A DNA stretch of 63,083 bases from assembly GCA_944386495.1 (NCBI GenBank), contig CALXBE010000011.1, forward strand, positions 1 through 63,083, in the 5' to 3' direction. Positions within the stretch are counted from its first letter, which is position 1, and every line of letters starts with the position of its first letter. The stretch comes from an uncultured Gemmiger sp. Its GTDB lineage: Bacteria; Bacillota; Clostridia; Oscillospirales; Ruminococcaceae. Positions 25,409-34,697 of the stretch are shown here, piece after piece. Under the pieces are notes generated by a model. It saw only the letters and a program-made list of their open reading frames with translations, did no database searches and was not told where the DNA came from. Both the position numbers and the translations under genes were made by a program.

Positions 25409-26098
25409 ATGGAATCCTCCTCCCAAGCAGCGAAGCTCCTTGCCGATGAAATTGCCCGAAAGATTCAAGACAAAATTCAAAATCAGCAGTATGCTCCCGG
25501 CCAGCGGCTGACCGTCCGGAAACTTTGTGAAGAATTCGGCGCCAGTGAGACGCCCATAAAGCAGGCCCTGAATCAGCTGGTCACCACGGGACTGGTGGTC
25601 TCCATCCCCAAGTGCGGGATGCGGGTGCGGAAGTTCACCTTTGAGGAGATGAAAGAGAACTGGGAAGCCCGGCTGATGATCGAGCAGTTCTGCGCCGCCT
25701 CGGCGGTGGAAGCCGCCCGCCGGGACGATGCCTTTGTGGCCCGGGTCCAGGCCCATCTTCAGGAAGTCAACCATGTTTATCAGTGCTGCATTGATGAATT
25801 TGACCAGGCGAACTTTAATCTTCTTCTGGCCCCTGACCGGAGCCTTCACACAGAGCTGGTGGCCTGCTGTAAAAACCGGCAGATCATCCAGATGTACAAC
25901 CGTCTCAACGCCCACTCCGGTATGTTTGTGGGATATGATTTCTATAGTGAGGAAATCCTTTATGAGGTCATGGAGCAGCACAGTCAGCTGGTAGACCGGC
26001 TCCTTCTCTGTGACCTGGAAGGTTTTCAGAAGGCCATCCAGACCCACATTTACTCTACCATCCGAATCTACCGGGCATTACAGCGGCCGTCCTTATAA
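25409..26098 (+). CDS. GntR/FCD-family transcriptional regulator
   Basis: A 229-residue regulator. The N-terminal winged helix (YAPGQRLTVRKLCEEFGASETPIKQALNQL) is followed by an all-helical FCD domain with the metal-coordinating pattern residues DEFDQANF, SLHTEL and EQHSQLVD. FCD regulators usually sense organic acids or sugar acids. It stands alone between feo and the convergent polyamine operon, so its target is unclear. It could act on distant genes or on itself. Confidence 0.88.
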   Translation: MESSSQAAKLLADEIARKIQDKIQNQQYAPGQRLTVRKLCEEFGASETPIKQALNQLVTTGLVVSIPKCGMRVRKFTFEEMKENWEARLMIEQFCAASAVEAARRDDAFVARVQAHLQEVNHVYQCCIDEFDQANFNLLLAPDRSLHTELVACCKNRQIIQMYNRLNAHSGMFVGYDFYSEEILYEVMEQHSQLVDRLLLCDLEGFQKAIQTHIYSTIRIYRALQRPSL

Positions 26099-26107
26099 AC
26101 TTATAAA

Positions 26108-26147
26108 AACCCCCGCGGGAAAGCAGTGCTTTTCCGCGGGGGTTTCT
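26108..26147 (+). terminator. Bidirectional terminator between GntR gene and polyamine operon
   Basis: CCCCCGCGG (26110-26118) pairs with CCGCGGGGG (26134-26142), extended by AAA/TTT, and flanked by AAAA on one side and TTTCTTTT on the other. Confidence 0.85.
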
Positions 26148-26156
26148 TTTATCTGT

Positions 26157-27374
26157 TCAAAGCCGGGGACTGCCCAGCCGCATTTTGAAGTCCTGGTACC
26201 CAAACCGGGTAAGAGGGGCAAGGGTGCCATCCTCCATGGCCCAGATATCCGGCAGGGGCATTCCGTTGAAAGTGTTGTTTTTGCAGGTGGTGTAGATGGC
26301 CATATCCCCCAGTACCACCAGGTCCTCCCGGTGGAGGGGCCGGGCAAAGGCATAGTCTCCCGCCACATCCCCTGCCAGGCATGTAGGCCCGGCCAGGCGG
26401 TAAAGGTGTCCTTCCTTCCCTTCGGCCAGAGCCCCCAGGATGGGAGGCTGATAAGGCATTTCCAGCACATCGGGCATATGGCAGGCGGCGCTTACATCCA
26501 GAATGGCCACCTGAATCCCGGCGTTTTCCACCAGGTCCACCACCCGGGTCACCAGATAGCCGCTGTTGAGGGCCACCGCCTCCCCCGGTTCCAGGTAGAC
26601 TTCCAGGTCCCACTTTTCCCGGACCGAGGCGATAAGCCGTTCCAGAAGGGGCAGGTCATATCCAGGGCGGGTGATGTGGTGTCCCCCGCCCATGTTGAGC
26701 CATTTCATCCGGGGCAGGAATTCCCCGAACTTTTCCTCAAAGGCGGCCAGGGTAGGCTCCAGGTCGGTGGAGTCCTGCTCGCAGAGGGTGTGGAAATGAA
26801 GCCCGTCCAGCAGTTTCAGGGCGGCGTGGTCCATCTCCCGGTCCCAGGCTTCCCGGGTCACTCCCAGGCGGCTGCCGGGGGCGCAGGGGTCATAGATGGC
26901 ATGGCCTTCCTGGGTGGAGTACTGAGGATTCACCCGCAGGCCCAGGCTTTTCCCAGCCGCTTTGGCACGGGGGCCAAACTGCTTGAGTTGATGAACTGAG
27001 TTAAAGACAATATGGTCAGCGTATTCCAGCAGCTCCGGGAACTCCTGCTCCCGGTATCCGGCGCAGAATACATGGACCTCCTTCTCCCCCATCTCCTCCC
27101 GGCCCAGCCGGGCTTCATAGAGGCCGCTGGCCTCGGTACCCGCCAGATAAGGGGCCAGAATAGGATAAAAGTCATAGTTGGAGAAGGCTTTCTGGGCCAG
27201 GAGAATCTTGCACCCGGTCCGCCGGGCCACTCCTGCCAGAATCTCCCCGTTGGCTTTCAGCCGGGCCTTGTCAATCACATAGGCGGGGGTGGGCAGGTCC
27301 CGGAAAAGGGCCGCCGGGTCCCGCCCTGCCAGACCGGCAAAGGCGGGCGCTGCGGTGGTGAGGAACTCCATCAC
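26157..27374 (-). CDS. nspC: Carboxy(nor)spermidine decarboxylase
   Basis: A 405-residue PLP-dependent decarboxylase of the alanine-racemase fold (fold type III) that releases CO2 from carboxyspermidine or carboxynorspermidine to give the polyamine. The PLP lysine lies in ILLAQKAFSNYDF. Other family blocks are TEASGLYEARLG, HFHTLCEQD, NMGGGHHITRPGYD and LEPGEAVALNSGY. It overlaps the stop of the dehydrogenase gene by 4 bases and is the last gene of the polyamine operon. Spermidine rather than norspermidine is the likely product, because putrescine is made by the same operon. Confidence 0.92.
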   Translation of the reverse strand: MMEFLTTAAPAFAGLAGRDPAALFRDLPTPAYVIDKARLKANGEILAGVARRTGCKILLAQKAFSNYDFYPILAPYLAGTEASGLYEARLGREEMGEKEVHVFCAGYREQEFPELLEYADHIVFNSVHQLKQFGPRAKAAGKSLGLRVNPQYSTQEGHAIYDPCAPGSRLGVTREAWDREMDHAALKLLDGLHFHTLCEQDSTDLEPTLAAFEEKFGEFLPRMKWLNMGGGHHITRPGYDLPLLERLIASVREKWDLEVYLEPGEAVALNSGYLVTRVVDLVENAGIQVAILDVSAACHMPDVLEMPYQPPILGALAEGKEGHLYRLAGPTCLAGDVAGDYAFARPLHREDLVVLGDMAIYTTCKNNTFNGMPLPDIWAMEDGTLAPLTRFGYQDFKMRLGSPRL

Positions 27375-28630
27375 TTCACCAGAGCCGGGTCATGGCTCTC
27401 GCTCCGGGGCAGGCCGTACTTGTCCAGAGCGTCCAGGAAGGGATCGGGGTCAAACTCTTCCACAGTGTGGACGCCGGGCTGGGTCCACTTGCCGGTGAGG
27501 AGCATGAGAGCGCCGCACATGGCAGGAACACCGGTGGTGTAGCTGATGGCCTGGCTCTCCACCTCCTTGTAGCACTCCTGATGGTCGCAGACATTGTAGA
27601 TGTAGTAGGTCTTTTCCTTCCCGTCCTTCTTGCCGGTGAAGATGCAGCCGATGTTGGTCTTGCCGTGGGTGCGGGGGCCCAGGCTGGCAGGATCGGGAAG
27701 CAGGGCTTTCAGGAACTTGATGGGCACGATCTGGTGGCCCTCAAACTCCACAGGCTCGGTGGAGAGCATTCCCACATTTTCCAGACACTTCATATGGGTC
27801 AGGTAGCTCTGACCAAAGGTCATGAAGAAGCGAATCCGCTGTACCTCGGGAATGTTCTGGGCCAGGGACTCGATCTCCTCATGGTGGAGCAGGTACATAT
27901 CCTTCATTCCCACCTGGTCAAAGTCGTATTCCCGCTTGATGCTCATAGCGGGGATCTCCACCCAGTGGCCGTCCTCCCAGTAGCTGCCGGGGGCAGACAC
28001 CTCCCGCAGGTTTACCTCGGGGTTGAAGTTGGTAGCGAAGGGATAGCCGTGGTCGCCCCCGTTGCAGTCCAGAATATCGATGGTGTCGATGGTATCGAAC
28101 TCATGCTTTTTGGCCCAGGCGCAGTAAGCCTGGGTAACGCCGGGGTCAAAGCCGCAGCCCAGGAGAGCCACCAGACCGGCCTTCTCAAACTTTTCCTTGT
28201 AGGCCCACTGCCAGCTGTAATCAAAGTAGGCGGTAAATCCCTTTTCCTTGCACCGCTTCTCGTAGATGGCCCGCCACTGGGGGTCCTGGGTGTCCTCGGG
28301 CTCGTAGTTGGCGGTGTCCATGTAGTTGACCCCGCATTCCAGGCAGGCATCCATAATGGTCAGGTCCTGGTAGGGCAGGGCGATGTTCATGACCAGGTCG
28401 GGCTGGTATTCCCGGATAAGGGCCTTGACCTGCTCCACATCGTCTGCATCCACCTGGGCGGTGGTAATGCGGGTGGCAGTCTTTCCGGCCAGCTTGGCGG
28501 CCAGGTCGTCACACTTGGATTTGGTGCGGCTGGCAATGCAGAGGTCGGTGAAAACCTCGCTTACCTGGCAGCACTTCCGGATGGCCACAGAGGCCACGCC
28601 GCCGCAGCCGATAACCAATACTTTGCTCAT
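27371..28630 (-). CDS. Carboxy(nor)spermidine synthase, saccharopine dehydrogenase family
   Basis: A 419-residue enzyme with an N-terminal Rossmann motif VLVIGCGGVASVAIRKC and downstream blocks DVVMNIALPYQDL-like, ALLGCGFDPGVTQAY and TGVPAMCGALMLL. The family reductively condenses aspartate semialdehyde with putrescine or diaminopropane, using NADPH, to give carboxyspermidine or carboxynorspermidine. It is paired with the nspC-type decarboxylase immediately after it. It follows speB by 24 bases. Homology to lysine-pathway saccharopine dehydrogenases is an alternative, but the operon context argues against that. Confidence 0.9.
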   Translation of the reverse strand: MSKVLVIGCGGVASVAIRKCCQVSEVFTDLCIASRTKSKCDDLAAKLAGKTATRITTAQVDADDVEQVKALIREYQPDLVMNIALPYQDLTIMDACLECGVNYMDTANYEPEDTQDPQWRAIYEKRCKEKGFTAYFDYSWQWAYKEKFEKAGLVALLGCGFDPGVTQAYCAWAKKHEFDTIDTIDILDCNGGDHGYPFATNFNPEVNLREVSAPGSYWEDGHWVEIPAMSIKREYDFDQVGMKDMYLLHHEEIESLAQNIPEVQRIRFFMTFGQSYLTHMKCLENVGMLSTEPVEFEGHQIVPIKFLKALLPDPASLGPRTHGKTNIGCIFTGKKDGKEKTYYIYNVCDHQECYKEVESQAISYTTGVPAMCGALMLLTGKWTQPGVHTVEEFDPDPFLDALDKYGLPRSESHDPALVK

Positions 28631-28654
28631 AATGATTCTCTCCTTTACTATCTG

Positions 28655-29515
28655 TTACAGTTGGGGCCAGAGGGCCAAAATCAGCTCCCGCACCACTTTG
28701 CAGGCGGTGGCGGTGGAGGCTCCGCTTTGGTCCAGCATGGGAGCCAGCTCGTTCACATCCGCTCCCACCAGGTGGGTGCGGCTGACCAGGCGAATGGCAT
28801 TCAGCAGCTGGGGGAAGGTGACCCCTCCGGCTTCGGGGGTGCCGGTGCCGGGGAAGACCGAGGGGTCCAGGCAGTCCAGGTCGATGGTGAAATAAACGGG
28901 AGTCCCCGCCTTTGCCAGCCGGTCGGTCAGTTCCTCCAGTCCCTCAAAGTCAAAGGGATGCAGGTCGGTATGCTGGCGGGCGAACCGGAATTCCTCCCGG
29001 TCTCCGCTCCGGATACAGAACTGGTGGATTTTCCCGTCTCCCACCAGGTCATGACACCGGCGAAGGACGCAGGCATGGCTGAGGGTCACCCCCAGATAAT
29101 CCTGCCGCAGGTCGGCGTGGGCATCAAAGTGGATGATTTCCAGGTCGGGATGGCGGGCAAACACCGCCTCCACCGCTCCCAGAGTGACCAGATGTTCCCC
29201 GCCCACCAGGAGGGGGAACTTGCCATCCTTCAGAATTTCCTCGGCTCTGGCCCGGATGTCATCCAGAGGAGCCCGGGGACTGCCGAAGGAGAGTTCCAGG
29301 TCCCCGGAATCAAACACCTGACAGTCGGTCAGGTCCCGGTCCTGGTAAGGGCTGTATGTCTCCAGCCCGAAGCTCTCGTGGCGGATGGCCGCCGGGCCGA
29401 ACCGGGCGCCGGGTCGGAAGCTGGTGGTGGAGTCAAAAGGAGCACCGTAAATCACCAGCTTGGCCTGGTCATAGTCGGCATCACAGCCGATAAAGGTCTC
29501 TATATTGGGGTTCAC
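28655..29515 (-). CDS. speB: Agmatinase
   Basis: A 286-residue ureohydrolase that hydrolyses agmatine to putrescine and urea. The manganese ligands appear in GGEHLVTLG, FDAHADLR and TIDLDCLDPSVFPGTGTPE, and the family block TTSFRPGARFGPAAIR is present. The start is chosen at the GTG at 29515, which overlaps the speE stop (GTGA) and lies 10 bases after GGAGG. A longer opening to 29623 lies wholly inside speE and is not supported. It gives the operon a complete arginine to putrescine route with speA. Confidence 0.92.
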   Translation of the reverse strand: MNPNIETFIGCDADYDQAKLVIYGAPFDSTTSFRPGARFGPAAIRHESFGLETYSPYQDRDLTDCQVFDSGDLELSFGSPRAPLDDIRARAEEILKDGKFPLLVGGEHLVTLGAVEAVFARHPDLEIIHFDAHADLRQDYLGVTLSHACVLRRCHDLVGDGKIHQFCIRSGDREEFRFARQHTDLHPFDFEGLEELTDRLAKAGTPVYFTIDLDCLDPSVFPGTGTPEAGGVTFPQLLNAIRLVSRTHLVGADVNELAPMLDQSGASTATACKVVRELILALWPQL

Positions 29516-30369
29516 AGTTTTTCTACCTCCTCCAGCATTTTTTCCAGGAAAGCGGGGAGGAAGAAAGCCCCGCTGTGAAGACGGACCGTGTAATACTTGG
29601 TGTCCAGCCCCAGAGCCAGCCACTTATCCCGGTTGAAGTTGTCGATGGGGTGGTACTTTTTGCTGGCAAAGCCGAAAAGCCAGTACCCGGCGGCGTAGGT
29701 GGGGATATGGGCCTGATAGACCCGGCTGATGGGGAAGGTGCGGACGATCTGTTTATGGCACCGCTGCATGGCATCCGCATCATGGCGGAAGAAGGGGCTG
29801 CCCTGCTGGTTGACCATGATTCCGTCCTCCCGGAGGGCATTGTAGCAGATGCCGTAGAACTCCCGGGTAAAGTACCCTTCCAGAGGGCCGAAGGGGTCGG
29901 TGGAGTCCACAATAATAAGGTCGTACCGGGCGGTGCACCGGCGGATGAACCGCTGGGCATTGTCGAAGTAGATATGGACCCGGGGGTCATCCAGCCGGCA
30001 GGCGTTCTCGGGCAGGTATTTCCGGCAGGCTTCCACTACCTGGGAATCCATCTCCACCAGGTCGATGGACCGGATGGAATCGTACCGGGCCAGTTCCCGG
30101 ACCACGCCCCCGTCTCCGGCGCCAATGACCAGCACATCCTGCACATTGGGATGGACGGCCATGGGCACATGGGTGATCATCTCGTCGTAGATGAACTCGT
30201 CCCGCTCGGTGAGAAGGACATTCCCGTCCAGGGTCATTACCTTTCCGAACTCGGGGGTATCGTAAATATCAATCTGCTGATAATCGGTTTTCTGGGAGAA
30301 CAGGTGCCGGTTGACCCGGATGCTGTGCTTTACATCCGGGGTATGAAATTCGCTGAACCAAAGTTCCAT
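29512..30369 (-). CDS. speE: Spermidine synthase (aminopropyltransferase)
   Basis: A 285-residue enzyme that transfers an aminopropyl group from decarboxylated S-adenosylmethionine to putrescine. The recognised blocks are QIDIYDTPEFGKVMTLDG, DEFIYDEMITHVP, VIGAGDGGVVRELARY (cofactor loop) and LIIVDSTDPFGP (catalytic Asp). Its start overlaps the speA stop by one base. The enzyme that makes decarboxylated SAM (SpeD) is not in the window, so this protein depends on a gene elsewhere or uses another donor. Confidence 0.93.
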   Translation of the reverse strand: MELWFSEFHTPDVKHSIRVNRHLFSQKTDYQQIDIYDTPEFGKVMTLDGNVLLTERDEFIYDEMITHVPMAVHPNVQDVLVIGAGDGGVVRELARYDSIRSIDLVEMDSQVVEACRKYLPENACRLDDPRVHIYFDNAQRFIRRCTARYDLIIVDSTDPFGPLEGYFTREFYGICYNALREDGIMVNQQGSPFFRHDADAMQRCHKQIVRTFPISRVYQAHIPTYAAGYWLFGFASKKYHPIDNFNRDKWLALGLDTKYYTVRLHSGAFFLPAFLEKMLEEVEKL

Positions 30370-31838
30370 CAGACGCCCTCCTGTTCCAGAATGTTGATGT
30401 GTTCAATATCCGGGTCCGCAGGGCCTGTCATGGAGCAGCCCTTGGCCTTAGCGTACCGGATGTAATCCAGGATTTCCGGGGTGATACGCTCGCCGGGAGC
30501 CAGAATGGGGATTCCCGGAGGATAGCACATAACGAACTCGGAGCAGACACAGCCCACGCTGTCGGCCAGGGGAACGCTCCGCTGTCCGGCGTAGAAGGCC
30601 TCCTGGGGGCTGGTGACCACCTGGGGGTCAAAGTATTCCTGATTCATCAGGCCGGTGCTGTCCTTCTGGTGACGGCGGCGGATCTCAGCCAGGGCGCTGA
30701 CCAGCCGTTCCAGGTTCTGGGGCCGGTCCCCAATAGACAGGTATGCCAGGATGTTGCCGATGTCTCCGAACTCGATCTGGATGTCGTACTCGTCCCGGAG
30801 CAGATCGTACACCTCAATGCCGGCCAGGCCGATGTCCCGGGTGTGGACACTGAGTTTGGTGGGGTCAAAGGCAAAGATGGAATCCCCGTTGACCAGTTCC
30901 TCCCCGAAGGCATAATATCCCCCCACGGCGTTGATCTCCTCCCGGGCGTACTGGGCCATGGCAGATACCTGCCGGAACACTTCCTTTCCCCGGAGGGCCA
31001 GGTTCCGGCGGCTGATGTCCAGGCTGGACATGAGAAGATAGCTGCCCGAGGTGGTCTGGGTCAGGTTGATGATTTTCCGCACATGGCCCTCGGAAATATG
31101 GGGGCCGGTGAGAAGGAAGCTGGACTGGGTCAGGCTGCCGCCGCTCTTGTGCATGGAGACTGCCGCCATATCCGCCCCCGCCTCCATGGCGGAGACCGGC
31201 ATATTTTCTCCGAAGTAGAAGTGGGTGCCGTGGGCCTCATCTGCCAGGCAGAACATTCCCGCCTCGTGGGCCATCCTGACAATGGCCCGCAGGTCGCTGC
31301 AGATGCCGTAGTAGGTGGGGTTGTTCACCAGCACCGCCACCGCATCCGGATTTTCCCGGATGGCCTTGGCTACCATTTCCCGCTTCATACCCAGGGAGAT
31401 TCCCAGCTGGTGGTCTACCTCCGGGTTGACATAAACGGGGATGGCGCCGCAGAGGACCAGGGCGTTGATGACGCTCCGGTGGACATTCCGGGGGAGGATG
31501 ATTTTGTCTCCCCGCTTGCAGGTGGAGAGGACCATGCTCTGGACGGCGCTGGTGGTGCCTCCCACCATGAGGAAAGCATGGGCGGCCCCGAAGGCATCCG
31601 CCGCCAGTTCCTCCGCCTGGCGAATCACCGAGATGGGATGGCAAAGGTTGTCCAGGGGTTTCATGCTGTTCACATCAATGCTGACGCATTTTTCCCCCAG
31701 GAACTGGGTCAGCTCCGGGTTGCCCCGGCCCCGCTTGTGGCCCGGCACATCAAAGGGGACCACCCGCATTTGGCGGAAGGTCTCCAGTGCCTCAAAAATA
31801 GGGGCCTGGTTCTGGTCCAGGCGGTATTCATGTTTCAT
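30369..31838 (-). CDS. speA: Arginine decarboxylase (Orn/Lys/Arg decarboxylase family)
   Basis: A 489-residue PLP enzyme of fold type I, similar in length to B. subtilis SpeA. The PLP lysine is in SMHKSGGSLTQSS, preceded by FCLADEAHGTHFYFGE. The N-terminal block is VPFDVPGHKRGRGN and the C-terminal block is CYPPGIPILAPGERIT. It would convert arginine to agmatine, feeding speB. Lysine or ornithine decarboxylation cannot be excluded by eye, but agmatinase in the same operon favours arginine. First gene of the polyamine operon, preceded by a roughly 365-base leader. Confidence 0.88.
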   Translation of the reverse strand: MKHEYRLDQNQAPIFEALETFRQMRVVPFDVPGHKRGRGNPELTQFLGEKCVSIDVNSMKPLDNLCHPISVIRQAEELAADAFGAAHAFLMVGGTTSAVQSMVLSTCKRGDKIILPRNVHRSVINALVLCGAIPVYVNPEVDHQLGISLGMKREMVAKAIRENPDAVAVLVNNPTYYGICSDLRAIVRMAHEAGMFCLADEAHGTHFYFGENMPVSAMEAGADMAAVSMHKSGGSLTQSSFLLTGPHISEGHVRKIINLTQTTSGSYLLMSSLDISRRNLALRGKEVFRQVSAMAQYAREEINAVGGYYAFGEELVNGDSIFAFDPTKLSVHTRDIGLAGIEVYDLLRDEYDIQIEFGDIGNILAYLSIGDRPQNLERLVSALAEIRRRHQKDSTGLMNQEYFDPQVVTSPQEAFYAGQRSVPLADSVGCVCSEFVMCYPPGIPILAPGERITPEILDYIRYAKAKGCSMTGPADPDIEHINILEQEGV

Positions 31839-32206
31839 TCCGGCACCTCACAAACAAAAAAAGATCGCAAGCCGTGGCCCACAGCTTGCGATCCTGGTTG
31901 TTCCTATTTCTTTCCTCTGGGCCTTCCTGCCCCGGCAAGGGCAAATCAGCATACCAAAAGAAGGTAAGGTACACAGAGTCTATACAGCGATAAAACACTT
32001 TTACTACTCTTATTGACCGTTTCACAAGTCTGCGTGTCAACGCATTTCGGTTATAAAGTAACCAACTCATAAAATTTGAACCGAAGGTTCAATCAATAGG
32101 GCGGAAATCCGCCTGTCGGCAGTGGACCCGGCTGTCCGTATGGCCTTGACTCCTCCGGGAGTGGTCCAGTATTCTTCGCTGAGAGTTCTCAGTGCAGTTC
32201 TCGTTT
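31839..32206 (-). promoter_or_regulatory. Long structured 5' leader of the polyamine operon
   Basis: About 365 bases lie between the promoter and speA. Hairpins visible on the minus-strand RNA include CTGAGA/TCTCAG, ACTCC/GGAGT, GGCGGA/TCCGCC, TTGAACC/GGTTCAA and TGCGT/ACGCA. A terminator hairpin closes the region. No T-box sequence (TGGNACCGCG), SAM, lysine or guanidine core is recognisable. The arrangement suggests an RNA element that controls read-through into speA. Confidence 0.6.
31856..31893 (-). terminator. Terminator-like attenuator just before speA
   Basis: On the minus strand, GATCGCAAGC (31884-31893) pairs perfectly with GCTTGCGATC (31863-31872), followed by seven T's. It ends only 18 bases before the speA ATG, so it must be suppressed for the operon to be expressed. 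The loop GGGCC can pair with a GGCCC about 40 bases upstream. Confidence 0.8.
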
Positions 32207-32235
32207 AAGATAGCACGACGAGAAAAATTTGTCAA
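32207..32235 (-). promoter_or_regulatory. Promoter of the polyamine operon
   Basis: TTGACA (32230-32235), a 17-bp spacer and TATCTT (32207-32212) on the minus strand. The remaining 209 bases to pflB hold AT-rich sequence and a weak plus-strand promoter, TTTTCA-17-TATCCT, around 32345-32374. Confidence 0.7.
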
Positions 32236-32444
32236 TAAGCTTTGTTATTTTCATAACTTTGTTGGAAAATTCTTTTTTCCCGGCCCTCCCCAGAATACAA
32301 ATTGTTGAAAATGTGGAATCTTTTTCCATCTGTGACGAAATAACTTTTCAAGGCTTATAAAATATGATATCCTTATCAATGCTCCAAAAAGGAGCTTTGT
32401 CCGATTTATTCAACCTGTTTTCGTATAGATAAAGGAGAAACCCT

Positions 32445-34697
32445 ATGCAGGATTTTCATCAGTGGAACGGCTTTGAAGGCCGTATCTGGAAAGAGGAAGT
32501 GAATGTGCGGGACTTCATCCAGAAGAACTACCATCCCTACGACGGGGATGAGTCCTTCCTGGCAGGTCCCACCCAGGCCACCGACAAGCTGTGGGGCGCT
32601 TTGCAGAAGCTCCAGAAGGAAGAGCGCGCCAAGGGCGGCGTTCTGGACTGCGAGACCAAGGTGGTGTCCGGCCTGACCAGCTACGGTCCCGGATACATTG
32701 ACCCCGAACTGAAGGACCTGGAGCAGGTGGTAGGTCTCCAGACCGATAAACCCCTGAAGCGTGCCTTCATGCCCTACGGCGGCATCAAGATGGCAGTCCA
32801 GGCCGCCGAGAACTACGGGTACGAAATTGACCCGGAGCTGAAGAAGATTTTCACCCAGTATATGACCACCCACAACGACGCCGTGTTCGGGGCCTACACT
32901 CCCGAAATGCGTCTGGCCCGGAAGACCCATGTGGTCACCGGTCTGCCCGACACCTACGGCCGGGGCCGCATTGTAGGCGACTACCGCCGTATTGCCCTTT
33001 ACGGCATTGATTACCTGATCCAGGCCAAGGAACAGGACAAGCTGAACTGCGGCTGCGGCAACATGTATGACGAGGTCATCCGTCTGCGGGAAGAAATTCA
33101 GATGCAGATCAACGCCCTGAAGGGGATGAAGGAGATGGCCAAGATTTACGGCTACGATATCTCCCAGCCCGCCAAGAACGCCAAGGAAGCCTGCCAGTGG
33201 CTCTACTTCGGCTATCTGGCCGCTGTCAAGACCCAGAACGGCGCTGCCATGAGCGTGGGCCGCATCTCCACCTTCCTGGACATCTACTTTGAGCGGGACC
33301 TGAAGAACGGCGTCCTCACCGAGGAGGAGGCTCAGGAGCTCATCGACCACCTGACCATGAAGTTCCGGATGGTCAAGTTTGCCCGTATCCCCAGCTACAA
33401 CCAGCTCTTCTCCGGCGACCCCACCTGGGCCACCCTGGAAGTAGCCGGCATCGGGATGGACGGCCGGAGCATGGTCACCAAGACCGACTTCCGGTTCCTC
33501 CACACCCTGGAGAACATGGGCCCCTCCCCCGAGCCCAACCTGACCGTTCTCTACTCCTCCGCCCTGGGCGAGAACTTCAAGAAGTACGCCGCCAAGATTT
33601 CCGTGGACACCAGCTCCATCCAGTACGAGAACGACGATGTGATGAAGCCTGTATGGGGTGACGATTACTCCATCTGCTGCTGCGTTTCCGCCACCCAGAC
33701 CGGCAAGGAGATTCAGTTCTTCGGCGCTCGTGCCAACCTGGGCAAGGCCCTTCTCTACGCCATCAACGGCGGCTTTGACGAGAAGCACCGCATCCAGGTA
33801 GGTCCCAAGATGGCTCCCATCACCAGCGAGTACCTGGACTACAAGGAAGTCATGGAGAAGTACGAGTTCTGGCTGGACTGGCTGGCTGACATCTATGTGA
33901 ACACCCTCAACCTGATCCACTATATGCACGACAAGTACTACTATGAGGCCGCCGAGATGGCCCTCATTGATACCGATGTGCGCCGGACCTTTGCTACCGG
34001 TATTGCCGGATTCTCCCATGTCATTGACTCCCTCAGCGCCATCAAGTACGCCAAAGTGAAGGTCATCCGGGACGAGGAAGGCATTTCCAAGGACTTTGAA
34101 ATTGAGGGCGACTTCCCCAAATACGGCAATGACGATGACCGGGCCGACGAGATCGGCGTGTGGCTCCTCAAGACCTTCCTGGAGAAAATCAAACGCCGCC
34201 ACACCTACCGGAACTCCGAGGCTACCACCTCCATCCTGACCATCACCTCCAACCTGGTGTATGGTGAGGCCACCGGTGCCATGCCCGACGGACGGAAAGC
34301 ATACACTCCCTTCGCTCCCGGCGCTTCCCCCTCCTACGGTGCAGAGCAGAACGGTCTGCTGGCCTCCCTGAACAGTGTAGCCAAGCTGCCCTATCACTGG
34401 TCTCTGGACGGCATCTCCAACACCCAGACCATCAACCCTGGTGCTCTGGGCCACAGCGAGGAGGAGCGGAAGGAAAACCTGGTACAGGTTCTGGACGGTT
34501 ACTTTGACCAGGGTGCCCATCACCTGAATGTAAATGTGTTCGGTACTGAGAAGCTGCTGGATGCCATGGAGCATCCCGAAAAGGAAGAGTACGCCAACTT
34601 CACCATCCGGGTATCCGGCTACGCCGTCAAGTTCATTGACCTGACCCGGAAGCAGCAGCTGGATGTTATCAGCCGTACCTGCCATGGGGTCCTGTGA
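32445..34697 (+). CDS. pflB: Formate C-acetyltransferase (pyruvate formate-lyase)
   Basis: A 750-residue glycyl radical enzyme that converts pyruvate and CoA to acetyl-CoA and formate without oxygen. The active-site cysteines are in [12 protein letters not shown], the residues that separate true PFL from glycerol or choline lyases. The glycyl radical loop at the C-terminus reads [17 protein letters not shown]. Also typical is [18 protein letters not shown]. The ATG follows AAAGGAG. It is followed immediately by its activase, which overlaps its last codons. Confidence 0.96.
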   Translation: MQDFHQWNGFEGRIWKEEVNVRDFIQKNYHPYDGDESFLAGPTQATDKLWGALQKLQKEERAKGGVLDCETKVVSGLTSYGPGYIDPELKDLEQVVGLQTDKPLKRAFMPYGGIKMAVQAAENYGYEIDPELKKIFTQYMTTHNDAVFGAYTPEMRLARKTHVVTGLPDTYGRGRIVGDYRRIALYGIDYLIQAKEQDKLNCGCGNMYDEVIRLREEIQMQINALKGMKEMAKIYGYDISQPAKNAKEACQWLYFGYLAAVKTQNGAAMSVGRISTFLDIYFERDLKNGVLTEEEAQELIDHLTMKFRMVKFARIPSYNQLFSGDPTWATLEVAGIGMDGRSMVTKTDFRFLHTLENMGPSPEPNLTVLYSSALGENFKKYAAKISVDTSSIQYENDDVMKPVWGDDYSICCCVSATQTGKEIQFFGARANLGKALLYAINGGFDEKHRIQVGPKMAPITSEYLDYKEVMEKYEFWLDWLADIYVNTLNLIHYMHDKYYYEAAEMALIDTDVRRTFATGIAGFSHVIDSLSAIKYAKVKVIRDEEGISKDFEIEGDFPKYGNDDDRADEIGVWLLKTFLEKIKRRHTYRNSEATTSILTITSNLVYGEATGAMPDGRKAYTPFAPGASPSYGAEQNGLLASLNSVAKLPYHWSLDGISNTQTINPGALGHSEEERKENLVQVLDGYFDQGAHHLNVNVFGTEKLLDAMEHPEKEEYANFTIRVSGYAVKFIDLTRKQQLDVISRTCHGVL

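Noticed and set aside
31839-32206. T-box, SAM, lysine or guanidine riboswitch in the speA leader
   Set aside because: None of the diagnostic conserved cores is present. It is kept only as an unclassified structured leader.
32445-34697. Glycerol or choline dehydratase rather than pyruvate formate-lyase
   Set aside because: The active site has the adjacent cysteines (CCVS) of PFL, and the activase has the short PflA form without an inserted ferredoxin domain.
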